From Lachnoclostridium sp. An169 (GTDB lineage Bacteria; Bacillota; Clostridia; Lachnospirales; Lachnospiraceae), in contig NZ_NFKT01000029.1 of assembly GCF_002160525.1 (NCBI RefSeq), positions 1 through 60,993 on the forward strand: 60,993 nt of DNA. Direction: 5' to 3'. Under the pieces are notes generated by a model, which was given only the letters and a program-made list of their open reading frames with translations, did not search any database and was not told where the DNA came from. A program made the translations under genes and the position numbers. Below, piece by piece: positions 8,796-17,598 of the stretch (the first letter of the stretch is position 1; the number at the start of each line of letters is the position of its first letter).

Positions 8796-8868
8796 TGTGT
8801 CCGGCGTGCCCGCCCCGCGGGAGAGAAAAGTTTTCCCGGACACACTGGATGTGCCCGCATTTCGGGCA
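8796..8868 (+). promoter_or_regulatory. Structured leader of gdpP
   Basis: TGTGTCCGG (8796-8804) pairs with CCGGACACA (8836-8844), and TGCCCG (8852-8857) pairs with CGGGCA (8863-8868). The second hairpin ends just before the ribosome site. No known riboswitch was recognised; in particular the ydaO (c-di-AMP) conserved sequences are not seen. Confidence 0.4.
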
Positions 8869-8885
8869 TGAAGCGAGGTAAGTGT

Positions 8886-10934
8886 ATGAAGAAGAACAAC
8901 AAGATGCGCCTGAAAGGTCAGCTCAGGATGTATATGCACTGGCCCCTTATCATGACGGTTCTGCTGGTTGCCATGAATATCTGGATGTATATGATAAGCA
9001 AAAAGGCAGGACTGATGATGTCGCTCTTCATCCTGATCTATTTAGCCATTGCAGGAAGCCTGTATTTCTACAACCGCTCCCTGATCCTGGCAGACCTGAT
9101 CCAGTTTTCGGCGCAGTACAAAGGGATTGAGAATACCCTTCTCAAAGAGCTGGCAGTGCCCTATGCGATTGCCCTTGAGGACGGCAGGATCCTCTGGGCG
9201 AACGACTGTTTTATGGCGCTGATGGATGGTCAGAAAAGAGAAAAATATCTGAATAAGATGATTCCGGAGATTCATCCGGGGGTGTTTCCCAAGGATGATA
9301 TGGAACATGTGGATATGGAAGTGACATACCGCGACAGGGATTATCAGGTGGAGCTGCACCGGGTCTCACTGGAGGGATTCAGCCAGAAGGAGGAGCTTCT
9401 GCAGATCCCGGAGGAGCAGGAATATTTCGTCACGGTCTACATGCAGGATGTGACGGAACTCAACGCCTATATCCGTGAGAATGAAGACCAGCGGATGATC
9501 GCCGGACTCATCTACATTGACAACTACGATGAGGTCATGGAAAGTGTGGAGGAAGTCCGCCAGTCTCTTCTTGTAGCCCTGATTGACCGGAAGATCAACA
9601 AGTATATCGGCGATGTGGATGGTATCGTGAAAAAGATGGAGAAAGACAAGTATTTTGTCGTGATCAAGAAGGAAAGCTACAAGAAGATCAAGGAGGACAG
9701 ATTCTCCCTTCTCGAAGAAGTAAAACAGGTCAATATCGGCAATGCAAGATCGGCAACTCTGAGCATCGGCCTGGGACTGAATACCGCGACCTATGCCCTG
9801 AGTTACCAGTATGCGCGAGTCGCCATCGACCTTGCCCTTGCCCGGGGCGGTGACCAGGCAGTTATCAAGGACTGCAACGGCATCACCTATTTTGGCGGCA
9901 AGAAGGAGCAGACCGCCAAGAATACCCGTGTCAAAGCCCGCGTCAAGGCGGAAGCCCTGCGGGAGTTTATCGTCACAAAAGACCAGGTTATCGTCATGGG
10001 ACACAAGATTGCGGATCCCGACTCTTTCGGTGCGTGTATGGGAATCTACCGCGCGGTTGTGAGTCTGGAGAAGAAGGCGCATATTGTGATTAACGAGGTG
10101 CCGGGATCGGTACGGCCGCTGTATGATGAGATCGCAGAAAGCCCGGCCTATGAGGATGATATTTTCCTTACGTCGGAGCAGGCTCTGGATTATGTCAATG
10201 ACAATACCATGGTGATTGTGGTGGATACCAACAAGCCGCAGATGACCGAGTGCCCGGAACTGCTGAAGCGTTCCAGGATGATCGCTGTGCTTGACCATCA
10301 CAGGCAGAGCAGCAACGTGATCGAGAATGCAGTGCTCTCCTACGTGGAGCCCTACTCCTCATCGACCTGTGAGATGGTTGCCGAGGTACTGCAGTACATC
10401 GTGGACGATGTAAAGTTTCCGTCGGTGGAGGCGGACTGCCTGTATGCGGGAATTATGATTGATACGAGAAACTTTATGAACCGCACCGGCGTGCGGACAT
10501 TCGAGGCCGCTGCATTCCTGAGGAGATGCGGCGCGGATATTACCCGTGTGAGAAAGATGTTCCGCGACGACATGGCGTCCTACCGTGCGAAAGCGGAAGC
10601 TGTGCGCAATGCAGAGGTTTACAGAAAACAGTTTGCCATAGCGGAGTGTCCCCATGATATTGACAGCCCCACCGTGCTTGCGGCGCAGGCGGCTAATGAG
10701 CTGCTTGATATCAGCGGTATCAAGGCTTCTTTCGTTCTCACAGTCTATGAGGAAAAGATCTATATGAGCGCACGTTCCATCGACGAGGTAAATGTGCAGA
10801 TTATAGCGGAGAAGCTTGGAGGAGGCGGACATATCAATTCCGCCGGCGCCCAGTTTGACCATACCAATGTGGAAGAGGCGATCAGCGCCCTGAAAGAGAC
10901 CATTGACCAGATGATTGAGGAAGGAGATATATAA
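8886..10934 (+). CDS. gdpP: c-di-AMP phosphodiesterase GdpP (DHH/DHHA1)
   Basis: A 682-residue membrane phosphodiesterase that hydrolyses cyclic di-AMP. Two membrane helices (about 14-55), a PAS-like domain, a degenerate GGDEF domain (about 190-320), then DHH and DHHA1 domains. Metal-binding motifs include D375-P-D377, the DHH at 470-472, and [12 protein letters not shown] near the end. The longer reading frame from 8775 was rejected: the ATG at 8886 has a GAGGT site at the right distance and gives the usual family length. It directly abuts rplI and dnaB, the common gdpP-rplI-dnaB order of Firmicutes. Confidence 0.95.
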   Translation: MKKNNKMRLKGQLRMYMHWPLIMTVLLVAMNIWMYMISKKAGLMMSLFILIYLAIAGSLYFYNRSLILADLIQFSAQYKGIENTLLKELAVPYAIALEDGRILWANDCFMALMDGQKREKYLNKMIPEIHPGVFPKDDMEHVDMEVTYRDRDYQVELHRVSLEGFSQKEELLQIPEEQEYFVTVYMQDVTELNAYIRENEDQRMIAGLIYIDNYDEVMESVEEVRQSLLVALIDRKINKYIGDVDGIVKKMEKDKYFVVIKKESYKKIKEDRFSLLEEVKQVNIGNARSATLSIGLGLNTATYALSYQYARVAIDLALARGGDQAVIKDCNGITYFGGKKEQTAKNTRVKARVKAEALREFIVTKDQVIVMGHKIADPDSFGACMGIYRAVVSLEKKAHIVINEVPGSVRPLYDEIAESPAYEDDIFLTSEQALDYVNDNTMVIVVDTNKPQMTECPELLKRSRMIAVLDHHRQSSNVIENAVLSYVEPYSSSTCEMVAEVLQYIVDDVKFPSVEADCLYAGIMIDTRNFMNRTGVRTFEAAAFLRRCGADITRVRKMFRDDMASYRAKAEAVRNAEVYRKQFAIAECPHDIDSPTVLAAQAANELLDISGIKASFVLTVYEEKIYMSARSIDEVNVQIIAEKLGGGGHINSAGAQFDHTNVEEAISALKETIDQMIEEGDI

Positions 10935-10935
10935 G

Positions 10936-11385
10936 ATGAAAGTAATATTACTGCAGGATGTAAAATCTCTCGGGAAAAAAGGAGAGATCGTAAATGTAAA
11001 CGACGGATACGCGAGAAACTTTATTCTCCCGAAGAAAATGGGAGTTGAGGCAACCGGTAAGAATCTGAACGACCTCAAGCTCCAGAAAAATAACGAGAAG
11101 AAAGTGGCGCAGGAGCATCTTGAGGCTGCCCGGGAGCTTGGCGCAAAGCTCGGAGAAGGCAAAGTCGAACTTTCCATCAAGGTGGGAGAAGGAGGAAGAG
11201 CATTCGGCTCTGTATCCAGCAAGGAGATTGCTGCAGCGGTGAAGGATCAGATGGGGCTTGATATTGACAAGAAGAAGATCCAGCTTAAAGAGGCAATCAA
11301 GTCTCTTGGAACCCATCTGGTACCCGTGAAGCTCCACCCGGAAGTTACTGCGGAACTGAAGGTTGTTGTTAAGGAAGAAGCATAA
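10936..11385 (+). CDS. rplI: 50S ribosomal protein bL9
   Basis: A 149-residue bL9 with the N-terminal signature ([21 protein letters not shown]) that binds 23S rRNA, a long central helix, and the C-terminal domain, full length for the family. The ATG at 10936 starts one base after the gdpP stop, and the GGAG at about 10923 provides the ribosome site. An in-frame ATG 21 bases upstream was rejected because the family begins MKVILL. Confidence 0.96.
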   Translation: MKVILLQDVKSLGKKGEIVNVNDGYARNFILPKKMGVEATGKNLNDLKLQKNNEKKVAQEHLEAARELGAKLGEGKVELSIKVGEGGRAFGSVSSKEIAAAVKDQMGLDIDKKKIQLKEAIKSLGTHLVPVKLHPEVTAELKVVVKEEA

Positions 11386-11399
11386 GGAGACGATTCTCT

Positions 11400-12749
11400 A
11401 TGGATATGGAAGCAGCAGTGAAAAGAATACCGCCCCACAGCATTGAGGCGGAACAGGCGGTATTGGGAGCTATGCTGATGAATAAGGAGGCCGTGTCAGT
11501 GGCCTCCGAAATGCTTTCCGGGGATGATTTCTACCAGACGGCGTATGGAATCCTGTTCGATGCAGTGGTGGAGATGTTCCATGAAGGAAAGCCGGTAGAT
11601 CTGATCACGCTTCAGGAATACCTGAAAGAAAAGAATGTCCCTCCGGAGATCAGCAGTATGGAGATCGTCAGGGAGCTTCTCGTGGGGACCCAGACCTCGG
11701 CGAATATCAAGTATTATGCGGAGATTGTGAAGGACAAATCGACTCTGCGAAGCCTGATCCGCATCAATGAAGAGATTGCAAACGAGTGCTATCTGGAAAG
11801 CCAACCTCTGGAAGATATACTCAACGACACGGAGAAACGGGTCTTTGAGCTTGTGGAGCACGGAAACACCCAGGAGTACACTCCTATCCGTCAGGTCGTT
11901 CTGAATGCTCTGGACGTGATTGAGAAAGCCTCAAAGACAAAGGGAACCGTGACAGGTATCCCCACGGGATTTATCGATCTGGATTATAAACTTTCCGGAC
12001 TCCAGCGTTCGGACCTGGTTCTGATTGCCGCCCGTCCTTCCATGGGAAAGACGGCGTTCGTGCTGAATATTGCACAGCATGTTGCATTCCGGCAGAATCT
12101 CGCGGTGGCAATTTTCAGTCTTGAGATGTCCAAGGAGCAGCTTGTAAACCGTCTGTTCTCCCTGGAGTCCCATGTGGATGCCCAGGTTCTTAGGACAGGA
12201 ACTCTGACGGACACAGACTGGGAAAAGCTGATCGAAGGTGCAGGGACGATTGGAAATTCCAGGATGATTATCGACGACACATCAGGTATCTCCATTGCGG
12301 AGATGCGCTCCAAATGCCGGAAATACAAGCTGGAACAGGGGCTTGACCTGATTATTATCGACTACCTGCAGCTGATGAGCGGAAGCGGCAGCCGCAAGAA
12401 TGAGAGCCGCCAGCAGGAGATCTCGGATATCTCCCGTTCTCTGAAAGGACTGGCGCGTGAGCTGAATGTGCCGGTGATTGCGCTCTCCCAGCTCAGCCGT
12501 GCGGTGGAGCAGAGAACAGACAAGCGCCCCATGCTCTCCGACCTCCGTGAATCCGGGGCCATCGAGCAGGACGCCGACGTATGTATGTTTATTTACAGGG
12601 ATGATTATTATAACCCTGACACAGAAGACAAAAATATTGCGGAGATTATTATAGCAAAACAGAGAAACGGCCCTATCGGAACCGTGAGGCTCGCCTGGAT
12701 GCCGCAGTATACCCGGTTCGGAAACGAACTGCGGCAGCAGGATTCCTAA
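11400..12749 (+). CDS. dnaB: Replicative DNA helicase DnaB
   Basis: A 449-residue hexameric replicative helicase. An N-terminal helical domain (about 1-130) is followed by a RecA-like ATPase with Walker A RPSMGKT (lysine 217), Walker B LIIIDYLQLM, and the DnaB motif RQQEISDISRSLKGLA. The ATG at 11400 has AAGGAG ten bases upstream; a second ATG two codons later is possible. It is the last gene of the gdpP-rplI-dnaB operon and overlaps the convergent MerR gene by 4 bases. Confidence 0.96.
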   Translation: MDMEAAVKRIPPHSIEAEQAVLGAMLMNKEAVSVASEMLSGDDFYQTAYGILFDAVVEMFHEGKPVDLITLQEYLKEKNVPPEISSMEIVRELLVGTQTSANIKYYAEIVKDKSTLRSLIRINEEIANECYLESQPLEDILNDTEKRVFELVEHGNTQEYTPIRQVVLNALDVIEKASKTKGTVTGIPTGFIDLDYKLSGLQRSDLVLIAARPSMGKTAFVLNIAQHVAFRQNLAVAIFSLEMSKEQLVNRLFSLESHVDAQVLRTGTLTDTDWEKLIEGAGTIGNSRMIIDDTSGISIAEMRSKCRKYKLEQGLDLIIIDYLQLMSGSGSRKNESRQQEISDISRSLKGLARELNVPVIALSQLSRAVEQRTDKRPMLSDLRESGAIEQDADVCMFIYRDDYYNPDTEDKNIAEIIIAKQRNGPIGTVRLAWMPQYTRFGNELRQQDS

Positions 12750-13423
12750 GAAAAGATCTTCCGCAGCTTCATAATGGGACTGCCCTTTACTGTCTCCCGG
12801 CGGCTTGCCTGCTGCTGGCGGATCAGGCAGTCCAGCTTGCGGAAGTGTTCTTCCTGTTGGCGTTCCTTCGCCTGCAGGAGAAAGTCCATCTCTTTCATGA
12901 CATCAGCAGTGACAGCACTGCTGATGTCTTTTTTCAGCACTTCATTATTCCCGGTCACGACCTCCGAGACAACTTCCCCGATGATCGCTTTCACCTGGTC
13001 AAGCTGCCGAAGAGGAATGACTACCTCGGAGGAAGCGGCAGGTTCCGGCACGGCAGCGGTTCCTGATACTGTGGCGTTTTCCTGCGCGGCGGTTTGCGGT
13101 ACGGCAGCGGCTCCCGGCACGGTATTGGACTTCGGGACCGATTGTTCCGGAGCGCTTTTTGCATCTTTGGCGGATTCCTTCAGCTTCAGCCTGGTCTCTT
13201 TCAGCTCAGGTATAAGAGGTTTTAAGTCTTTCAGAAGCATTCCCTCATCTTTAAGTTTTTTAATACAGCGGAAAAGCTGGATGTCGTCTTCTGTATAATA
13301 TCGATGTCCCATTTCCGTGCGCCCGATTGTAAGCCCAAGCTCTTCCTCCCAGTACCTTAAGACATGGGATTCCACGTGGACCTGTTTGGCGGCCTCGGAA
13401 ATCATGAATCTGACCTCACCCAT
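12746..13423 (-). CDS. MerR-family regulator with Ala/Pro/Val linker
   Basis: A 225-residue protein with an N-terminal MerR winged helix (about 5-75: MISEAAKQVHVESHVLRYWEEELG and GHRYYTEDDIQLFRCIKKLK). It continues through a low-complexity linker with repeated TAAVP/GAAAVP units (about 90-130) and a C-terminal coiled segment. The effector-binding region is not recognised, so the inducer is unknown. The start has AAGGAGG. An extended -10 (TGCTATAAT on the minus strand, near 13475) lies just upstream. Its end overlaps dnaB by 4 bases. Confidence 0.8.
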   Translation of the reverse strand: MGEVRFMISEAAKQVHVESHVLRYWEEELGLTIGRTEMGHRYYTEDDIQLFRCIKKLKDEGMLLKDLKPLIPELKETRLKLKESAKDAKSAPEQSVPKSNTVPGAAAVPQTAAQENATVSGTAAVPEPAASSEVVIPLRQLDQVKAIIGEVVSEVVTGNNEVLKKDISSAVTADVMKEMDFLLQAKERQQEEHFRKLDCLIRQQQASRRETVKGSPIMKLRKIFS

Positions 13424-13560
13424 TAATATTTATACCTCCTTGAATGTGAATGCCTGCGGCTTCTGGGGATATTATAGCACAGGGAATACGGGGAGAAGCC
13501 GGAAATCGTTCGTCAAATTGCGGCATGCGGGGACAAAATCCCCCCGGCTTTGACGGATAA

Positions 13561-13601
13561 TAAAAAAATACCGTCCGACAGCCGGTGCTGTCAGACGGTA
13601 T
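13561..13601 (-). terminator. Terminator after the ferredoxin gene
   Basis: ATACCGTC (13568-13575) pairs with GACGGTAT (13594-13601) around a second GACAG/CTGTC helix. Read on the minus strand, the stem is followed by seven Ts. Confidence 0.85.
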
Positions 13602-13634
13602 CTCTGCTTGTGATCACTTTGCGTTATTCTATTA

Positions 13635-13805
13635 TTACTCTGCTGAAATAGCACCTGTCGGGCAGGCAGCTTCGCATGCTCCGCAGTCTACGCAAGCATC
13701 AGCATCGATCTCATATTTGCCATCGCCTTCGGAGATAGCGCCTACTGGACATTCGCCTTCGCAAGAACCACAGCTTACACATTCATCACTAATTACGTGT
13801 GCCAT
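13635..13805 (-). CDS. 2[4Fe-4S] ferredoxin, 56 residues
   Basis: A small clostridial-type ferredoxin translated from the minus strand. It has two CxxCxxCxxxCP motifs (CVSCGSCEGECP and CVDCGACEAACP), each binding one 4Fe-4S cluster. It is a low-potential electron carrier in the cytoplasm, probably serving pyruvate:ferredoxin oxidoreductase, hydrogenase or similar partners. Length is normal for the family. The start at 13805 is preceded by AAAAGGAGG. It is a single-gene transcript with its own promoter and terminator. Confidence 0.95.
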   Translation of the reverse strand: MAHVISDECVSCGSCEGECPVGAISEGDGKYEIDADACVDCGACEAACPTGAISAE

Positions 13806-13864
13806 AGTATGTATCCTCCTTTTCTGGATTCGGAAAACGGCTCGTCCCGTTTTTCGTTACCCCT

Positions 13865-13893
13865 ATTTTAATACAATGAGAGGAAATATACAA
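13865..13893 (-). promoter_or_regulatory. Promoter of the ferredoxin gene
   Basis: On the minus strand: TTGTAT (13888-13893), a 17-base spacer, TAAAAT (13865-13870). The leader can form a small AAAACGG/CCGTTTT hairpin at about 13834-13853. Confidence 0.55.
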
Positions 13894-14021
13894 GGGATTT
13901 TCATGTTCTAAGTCAAGTACATAATTAAATAAAACACAAAATTTTAAGAAAAAACTACTTTATTTTTCAGAAGTTTGTTGTATCATTAAAAGATGTGAAG
14001 AACTGAAAATGGAGGAGTATT

Positions 14022-15299
14022 ATGAGAAAGAGATTTTTACCGGCAGTATCTCTGGCAGTCTGCGTGACCATGGGAATATGTGCCTGCAGTTCTGACAATG
14101 ATGAAGACGTGTTTACAGGGGATACTCCGGAGGAACCGGAATACCAGGCGAATCTGGATGCGGTTACGCCTGCGGCATACAGCACGGTGGACGGGCTGGA
14201 CCTGGAGCCTGGGACTTATATCTCCGTGATCGGGAAACAGGAGGATTCTTCCTACTGGCAGCAGATCAGAGCAGGAGTACAGCAGGCGGCTGCAGATCTT
14301 AACGAGAAACTGGGATACAGTGGAAACGATCAGATCCGCGTGCTGTTCAACGCGCCGTCAGACGGGGAGGATATTGACGAGCAGGTGAACATACTTGATG
14401 AGGAACTTGCCAGATATCCGGATGTGATCGCCATTGCAAGTATCGATGCAGATGCATCGGAGGTACAGTTCGACCTTGCCATAGGAAACGGCATCCCGAT
14501 TGTTGCGTTTGACTCCGGCAACAGCTATCAGGGAATTCAGTGTACCTGTGTGACGGATAACCGTACAGCGGCGGCGGAAGGAGCGTCGAGGCTCTGCGGG
14601 GCGGTGGAAGAGTCCGGGGAGGTCCTCCTGCTGGTTCATGATTCCGTCTCCGGGAATGCGGCTGAGAGGATGGAAGGATTTACCGGTGAGATCACCGGAA
14701 ATCATCCCGGAGTGACACTGGCGGGGCCGCTGTATCTGGATCAGCTCAATGAGATCAAGCGTCAGGCGGCCGCAGAGCAGCTTAATGTCTCTCTGGAAGA
14801 GCTGCAGGCAGCGGAGTCAGCAGAGTCAGGAGACACGGCGGAAGGCCAGACGGAGGACGGGACAGTGCCGGAGGAAGGAGAAAATCCGGAAAGTACGGAT
14901 TCCGCCAGCCTGGAAGAGGTGATCTCCGTTGCCGACGGGATGAGCGATGAGGATGCTGTTGCCTGGTATATGGAGAAACACCCGGACCTGAAAGGTGTTT
15001 TCGGGACGAATGATGCGGCGACACAGATTGCCGTGGAGGCACTTTCGCGGACAGAATTTTCCGATGATGTCCGGGTGATGGGATTTGACGCCGGATCGTC
15101 GCAGATTTCAGCTCTTGAGTCAGGAGATATTGACGGACTGATTGCCCAGAATCCTTTCGGTATGGGATATGCGGCTGTTGTGGCAGCCTCCAGAACGGTT
15201 CTTGAGATCGGCAATGAGGCTGTAGTGAACACCGGATATGTCTGGGTGGACAGTGAAAATATGGAAGACGAAGCGGTACAGCCGTTTCTGTACGACTGA
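14022..15299 (+). CDS. Sugar-type substrate-binding lipoprotein without adjacent permease
   Basis: A 425-residue periplasmic-binding protein of the type I (ribose/galactose) fold. The signal peptide ends in a lipobox (ICAC, lipidated C22), so it is anchored on the outside of the membrane. The binding fold runs from about residue 65 to the end. A long acidic insert (about 255-300, rich in E, S, G) separates the two lobes and is not typical. No ABC ATPase or permease is nearby. The gene converges on a two-component system with only 11 bases between them, so a sensing role through the kinase is plausible (inference). Ribosome site GGAGG. Confidence 0.8.
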   Translation: MRKRFLPAVSLAVCVTMGICACSSDNDEDVFTGDTPEEPEYQANLDAVTPAAYSTVDGLDLEPGTYISVIGKQEDSSYWQQIRAGVQQAAADLNEKLGYSGNDQIRVLFNAPSDGEDIDEQVNILDEELARYPDVIAIASIDADASEVQFDLAIGNGIPIVAFDSGNSYQGIQCTCVTDNRTAAAEGASRLCGAVEESGEVLLLVHDSVSGNAAERMEGFTGEITGNHPGVTLAGPLYLDQLNEIKRQAAAEQLNVSLEELQAAESAESGDTAEGQTEDGTVPEEGENPESTDSASLEEVISVADGMSDEDAVAWYMEKHPDLKGVFGTNDAATQIAVEALSRTEFSDDVRVMGFDAGSSQISALESGDIDGLIAQNPFGMGYAAVVAASRTVLEIGNEAVVNTGYVWVDSENMEDEAVQPFLYD

Positions 15300-15310
15300 C
15301 CGCTTCGCAG

Positions 15311-16732
15311 TTATTCTTTGTCAGTTTTTTCGGCACGGCTCAGGGAAAAGATAAATTCTGTCCCCACGCCTTCTGTGCTGATCACATTAATATGTTCGTC
15401 ATGGGCCTGGATGACTTCCTTTACAATGGAAAGTCCCAGGCCTGTTCCTTTTTTGTCCTTGCCCCGGGAGAGATCGGATTTGTAGAAACGCTCCCAGATC
15501 TTGTTCAGCTCCTTGCGGGGAATCCCGATTCCATGATCCTTTACGGATACAAATACCTTCTCGTTCTTTACGGTGACTTCAACCGTAATGGTGGATTCGT
15601 TGTCGCTGAATTTGATGGCGTTGTCCAGCAGGTTGTAGAGCACCTGCTGAATCTTCCCGCGGTCAGCGTAGACAGCGACTGTATCCGGCAGCAGCAGAAG
15701 CTGGATGGAGATGTGTTTTGGCGTGCAGACGCCCTCGAAAGACGCTGCAGTGCTCTTGATCGTCTCCTGGATATCAAAAGATGTCTTGTTGAGGAGCAGC
15801 TCTTTGGTGTCGAATTCATTGAGGGTGAGCAGATCCCGGGTCAGATCGGTCAGCCTTTCCGTCTCAAACAGAATGATATGCAGATATTTTTCGTGCAGTT
15901 CAGGCGGAATCGTGCCGTCGGTCATGGCCTCAACATAGCCCTTGATGGAAGTGAGCGGGGAGCGGAAGTCGTGGGAGACGTTCGCCACGATTTTTTTCTG
16001 GTAGTCATCCATATCTTTGAGCTGTACAGCCATGTAGTTTAAAGAGGCTGAGAGGTAGCCCATCTCGTCGTGTGTGTGGACGGGGATCTCGTATTCCAGA
16101 TTCCCGGTCGCATACTGCCTTGCCGCTGCGGATATCTGCCTGAGGGGGCGGTACACAAAAAAGTGAAAGCCCAGCAGAAAGATAAAGGAGAGCAGGTAGA
16201 TCACGCCCAGTGAAATATAGACCGGAACCATGATCTCACTGCATTTGGAGTCAATACCCGACAGCGGACTGTGGATCAGCAGATAGCCTTTTGTCTGAAA
16301 GCCCTGGGTTACAGGCGCCATGACCGTGATCACATCTTCATTAAAATATCCGTGGTATGTACCGGTAATATACTGGTTCCCCCCGATTTCGGCAGGGTTG
16401 AAATCCTCGATTGCCTCCGGGGAGGAGGTGCCCTCCAGGTTGGAAGCAGTGATCAGGGAACCGTCCCGGTTCACAAACCAGAGGGATGAGTCCAGATAAA
16501 GCCGCATGGCTGCAAGCTGTGACTGGACAGCCTGGAGTGATGAATCATCTGAAAAATAGGAAGGAAGATAATCGCTGGCGATCATGGACGCCTCCCGGTA
16601 AAGCGTGCGGGAGGTGTCCTCTTCCAGACGGTTGGTGACAAGCTGTGTGGTCAGCGTCGCTGTGGCAAAGATGCACAGGAAGCCGAAAATAACATACAGC
16701 GCGATAAACTTCAGGTGAAGAATACTTTTCAT
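15311..16732 (-). CDS. Sensor histidine kinase (HAMP, HisKA, HATPase)
   Basis: A 473-residue membrane kinase. Helix about 8-30, an extracellular sensor domain (about 31-165), a second helix (about 170-195), HAMP (about 195-245), phospho-acceptor H254 in VSHDFRSPLTSIKG, and an ATPase domain with DNAIKF, GIGIP and GTGLGLSI boxes. It is the partner of the response regulator 49 bases upstream. The ligand is unknown; the binding lipoprotein encoded opposite could present it (inference). The ribosome site before 16732 is weak, suggesting lower expression than the regulator. Confidence 0.92.
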   Translation of the reverse strand: MKSILHLKFIALYVIFGFLCIFATATLTTQLVTNRLEEDTSRTLYREASMIASDYLPSYFSDDSSLQAVQSQLAAMRLYLDSSLWFVNRDGSLITASNLEGTSSPEAIEDFNPAEIGGNQYITGTYHGYFNEDVITVMAPVTQGFQTKGYLLIHSPLSGIDSKCSEIMVPVYISLGVIYLLSFIFLLGFHFFVYRPLRQISAAARQYATGNLEYEIPVHTHDEMGYLSASLNYMAVQLKDMDDYQKKIVANVSHDFRSPLTSIKGYVEAMTDGTIPPELHEKYLHIILFETERLTDLTRDLLTLNEFDTKELLLNKTSFDIQETIKSTAASFEGVCTPKHISIQLLLLPDTVAVYADRGKIQQVLYNLLDNAIKFSDNESTITVEVTVKNEKVFVSVKDHGIGIPRKELNKIWERFYKSDLSRGKDKKGTGLGLSIVKEVIQAHDEHINVISTEGVGTEFIFSLSRAEKTDKE

Positions 16733-16781
16733 AAATCAAGAACCCCGATCCATTAAACTAAAATCTACTTTAAACGAAACG

Positions 16782-17483
16782 CTACTTTGTCTCAAACTTG
16801 TAGCCGATTCCCCAGACGGTGCTCAGACTCCAGTGCGGGTGATCCTTGATCTTCTCGCGGAGCCTTTTGATGTGGACATCCACCGTCCGGGTATCGCCGA
16901 TGTACTCATAACCCCAGATCCGGTCGAGCAGCTGCTCCCGGGTGAACACCTGGTTCGGGGAGGATGCCAGACAGTAGAGGAGCTCCAGTTCCTTGGGCGG
17001 CATTTCCACATGGCGGCCGTCACAGTAGACGGAATAATTAGTCAGATTGATGACCAGATCCTCGAATTCGGCACATTTCGCTTTCTCCGCCGCAGGTTCC
17101 TCGGCCTTTACCGGCTGATAGCGGCGCAGGACTGCGCGTACCCGTGCCACCATCTCCTTGGAATCAAAGGGCTTCATGATATAGTCATCAGCGCCCAGTT
17201 CCAGACCGAGCACCTTGTCAAACACCTCGCCCTTGGCCGAGAGCATGATAATGGGCGTAGCGGATTTGGCGCGGATCTCCCGGCATACCTGATAGCCGTC
17301 GATGCCCGGAAGCATCAGATCAAGCAGGATAAGATTCGGCTGGTATGTCTCAAATGCGGACAGTGCGTCCTCTCCGTTGTAGACCATCTTGGTGTCGAAA
17401 CATTCTTTTGTAAGATAGAGCGAAATCAGCTCCGCTATATTTTCATCGTCGTCTACGATCAGTATTTTCTGTTTTCCAATCAT
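16782..17483 (-). CDS. OmpR/PhoB-family response regulator
   Basis: A 233-residue regulator. The receiver domain (about 5-120) has the acidic pocket D11-D13, phospho-acceptor D55 (LILLDLMLPG) and a conserved lysine in KPF. The C-terminal winged-helix DNA-binding domain (about 140-230) ends in the usual VDVHIKRLREKI element. Good AGGAGG ribosome site. It precedes the kinase gene in the same transcript. The regulon is unknown. Confidence 0.93.
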   Translation of the reverse strand: MIGKQKILIVDDDENIAELISLYLTKECFDTKMVYNGEDALSAFETYQPNLILLDLMLPGIDGYQVCREIRAKSATPIIMLSAKGEVFDKVLGLELGADDYIMKPFDSKEMVARVRAVLRRYQPVKAEEPAAEKAKCAEFEDLVINLTNYSVYCDGRHVEMPPKELELLYCLASSPNQVFTREQLLDRIWGYEYIGDTRTVDVHIKRLREKIKDHPHWSLSTVWGIGYKFETK

Positions 17484-17544
17484 TGTGAGCCTCCTGAAAT
17501 AATGTCAGTGAATCATTGTTATATAAGCAAATATTAATAAACCG

Positions 17545-17578
17545 ATTGCCGGAACAGCTCGGAAAAAATGTTCCGGCA
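17545..17578 (-). terminator. Hairpin after mutS2
   Basis: TGCCGGAACA pairs perfectly with TGTTCCGGCA around a 12-base loop. On the minus strand it follows the mutS2 stop at 17599. The following T-run is poor (GGTTTATTAATATT), so it may terminate weakly. Confidence 0.5.
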
Positions 17579-17598
17579 GGGAAAAATTCCGCCGGGTA

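Noticed and set aside
8775..8885. Longer start for gdpP
   Set aside because: The extra 37 residues are unlike the family and have a poor ribosome site; the region forms leader hairpins.
8739..8885. ydaO-type riboswitch
   Set aside because: The conserved motifs of that riboswitch class are not visible.
9366..10301. 311-residue open frame opposite gdpP
   Set aside because: Shadow frame; the plus strand has the DHH motifs.
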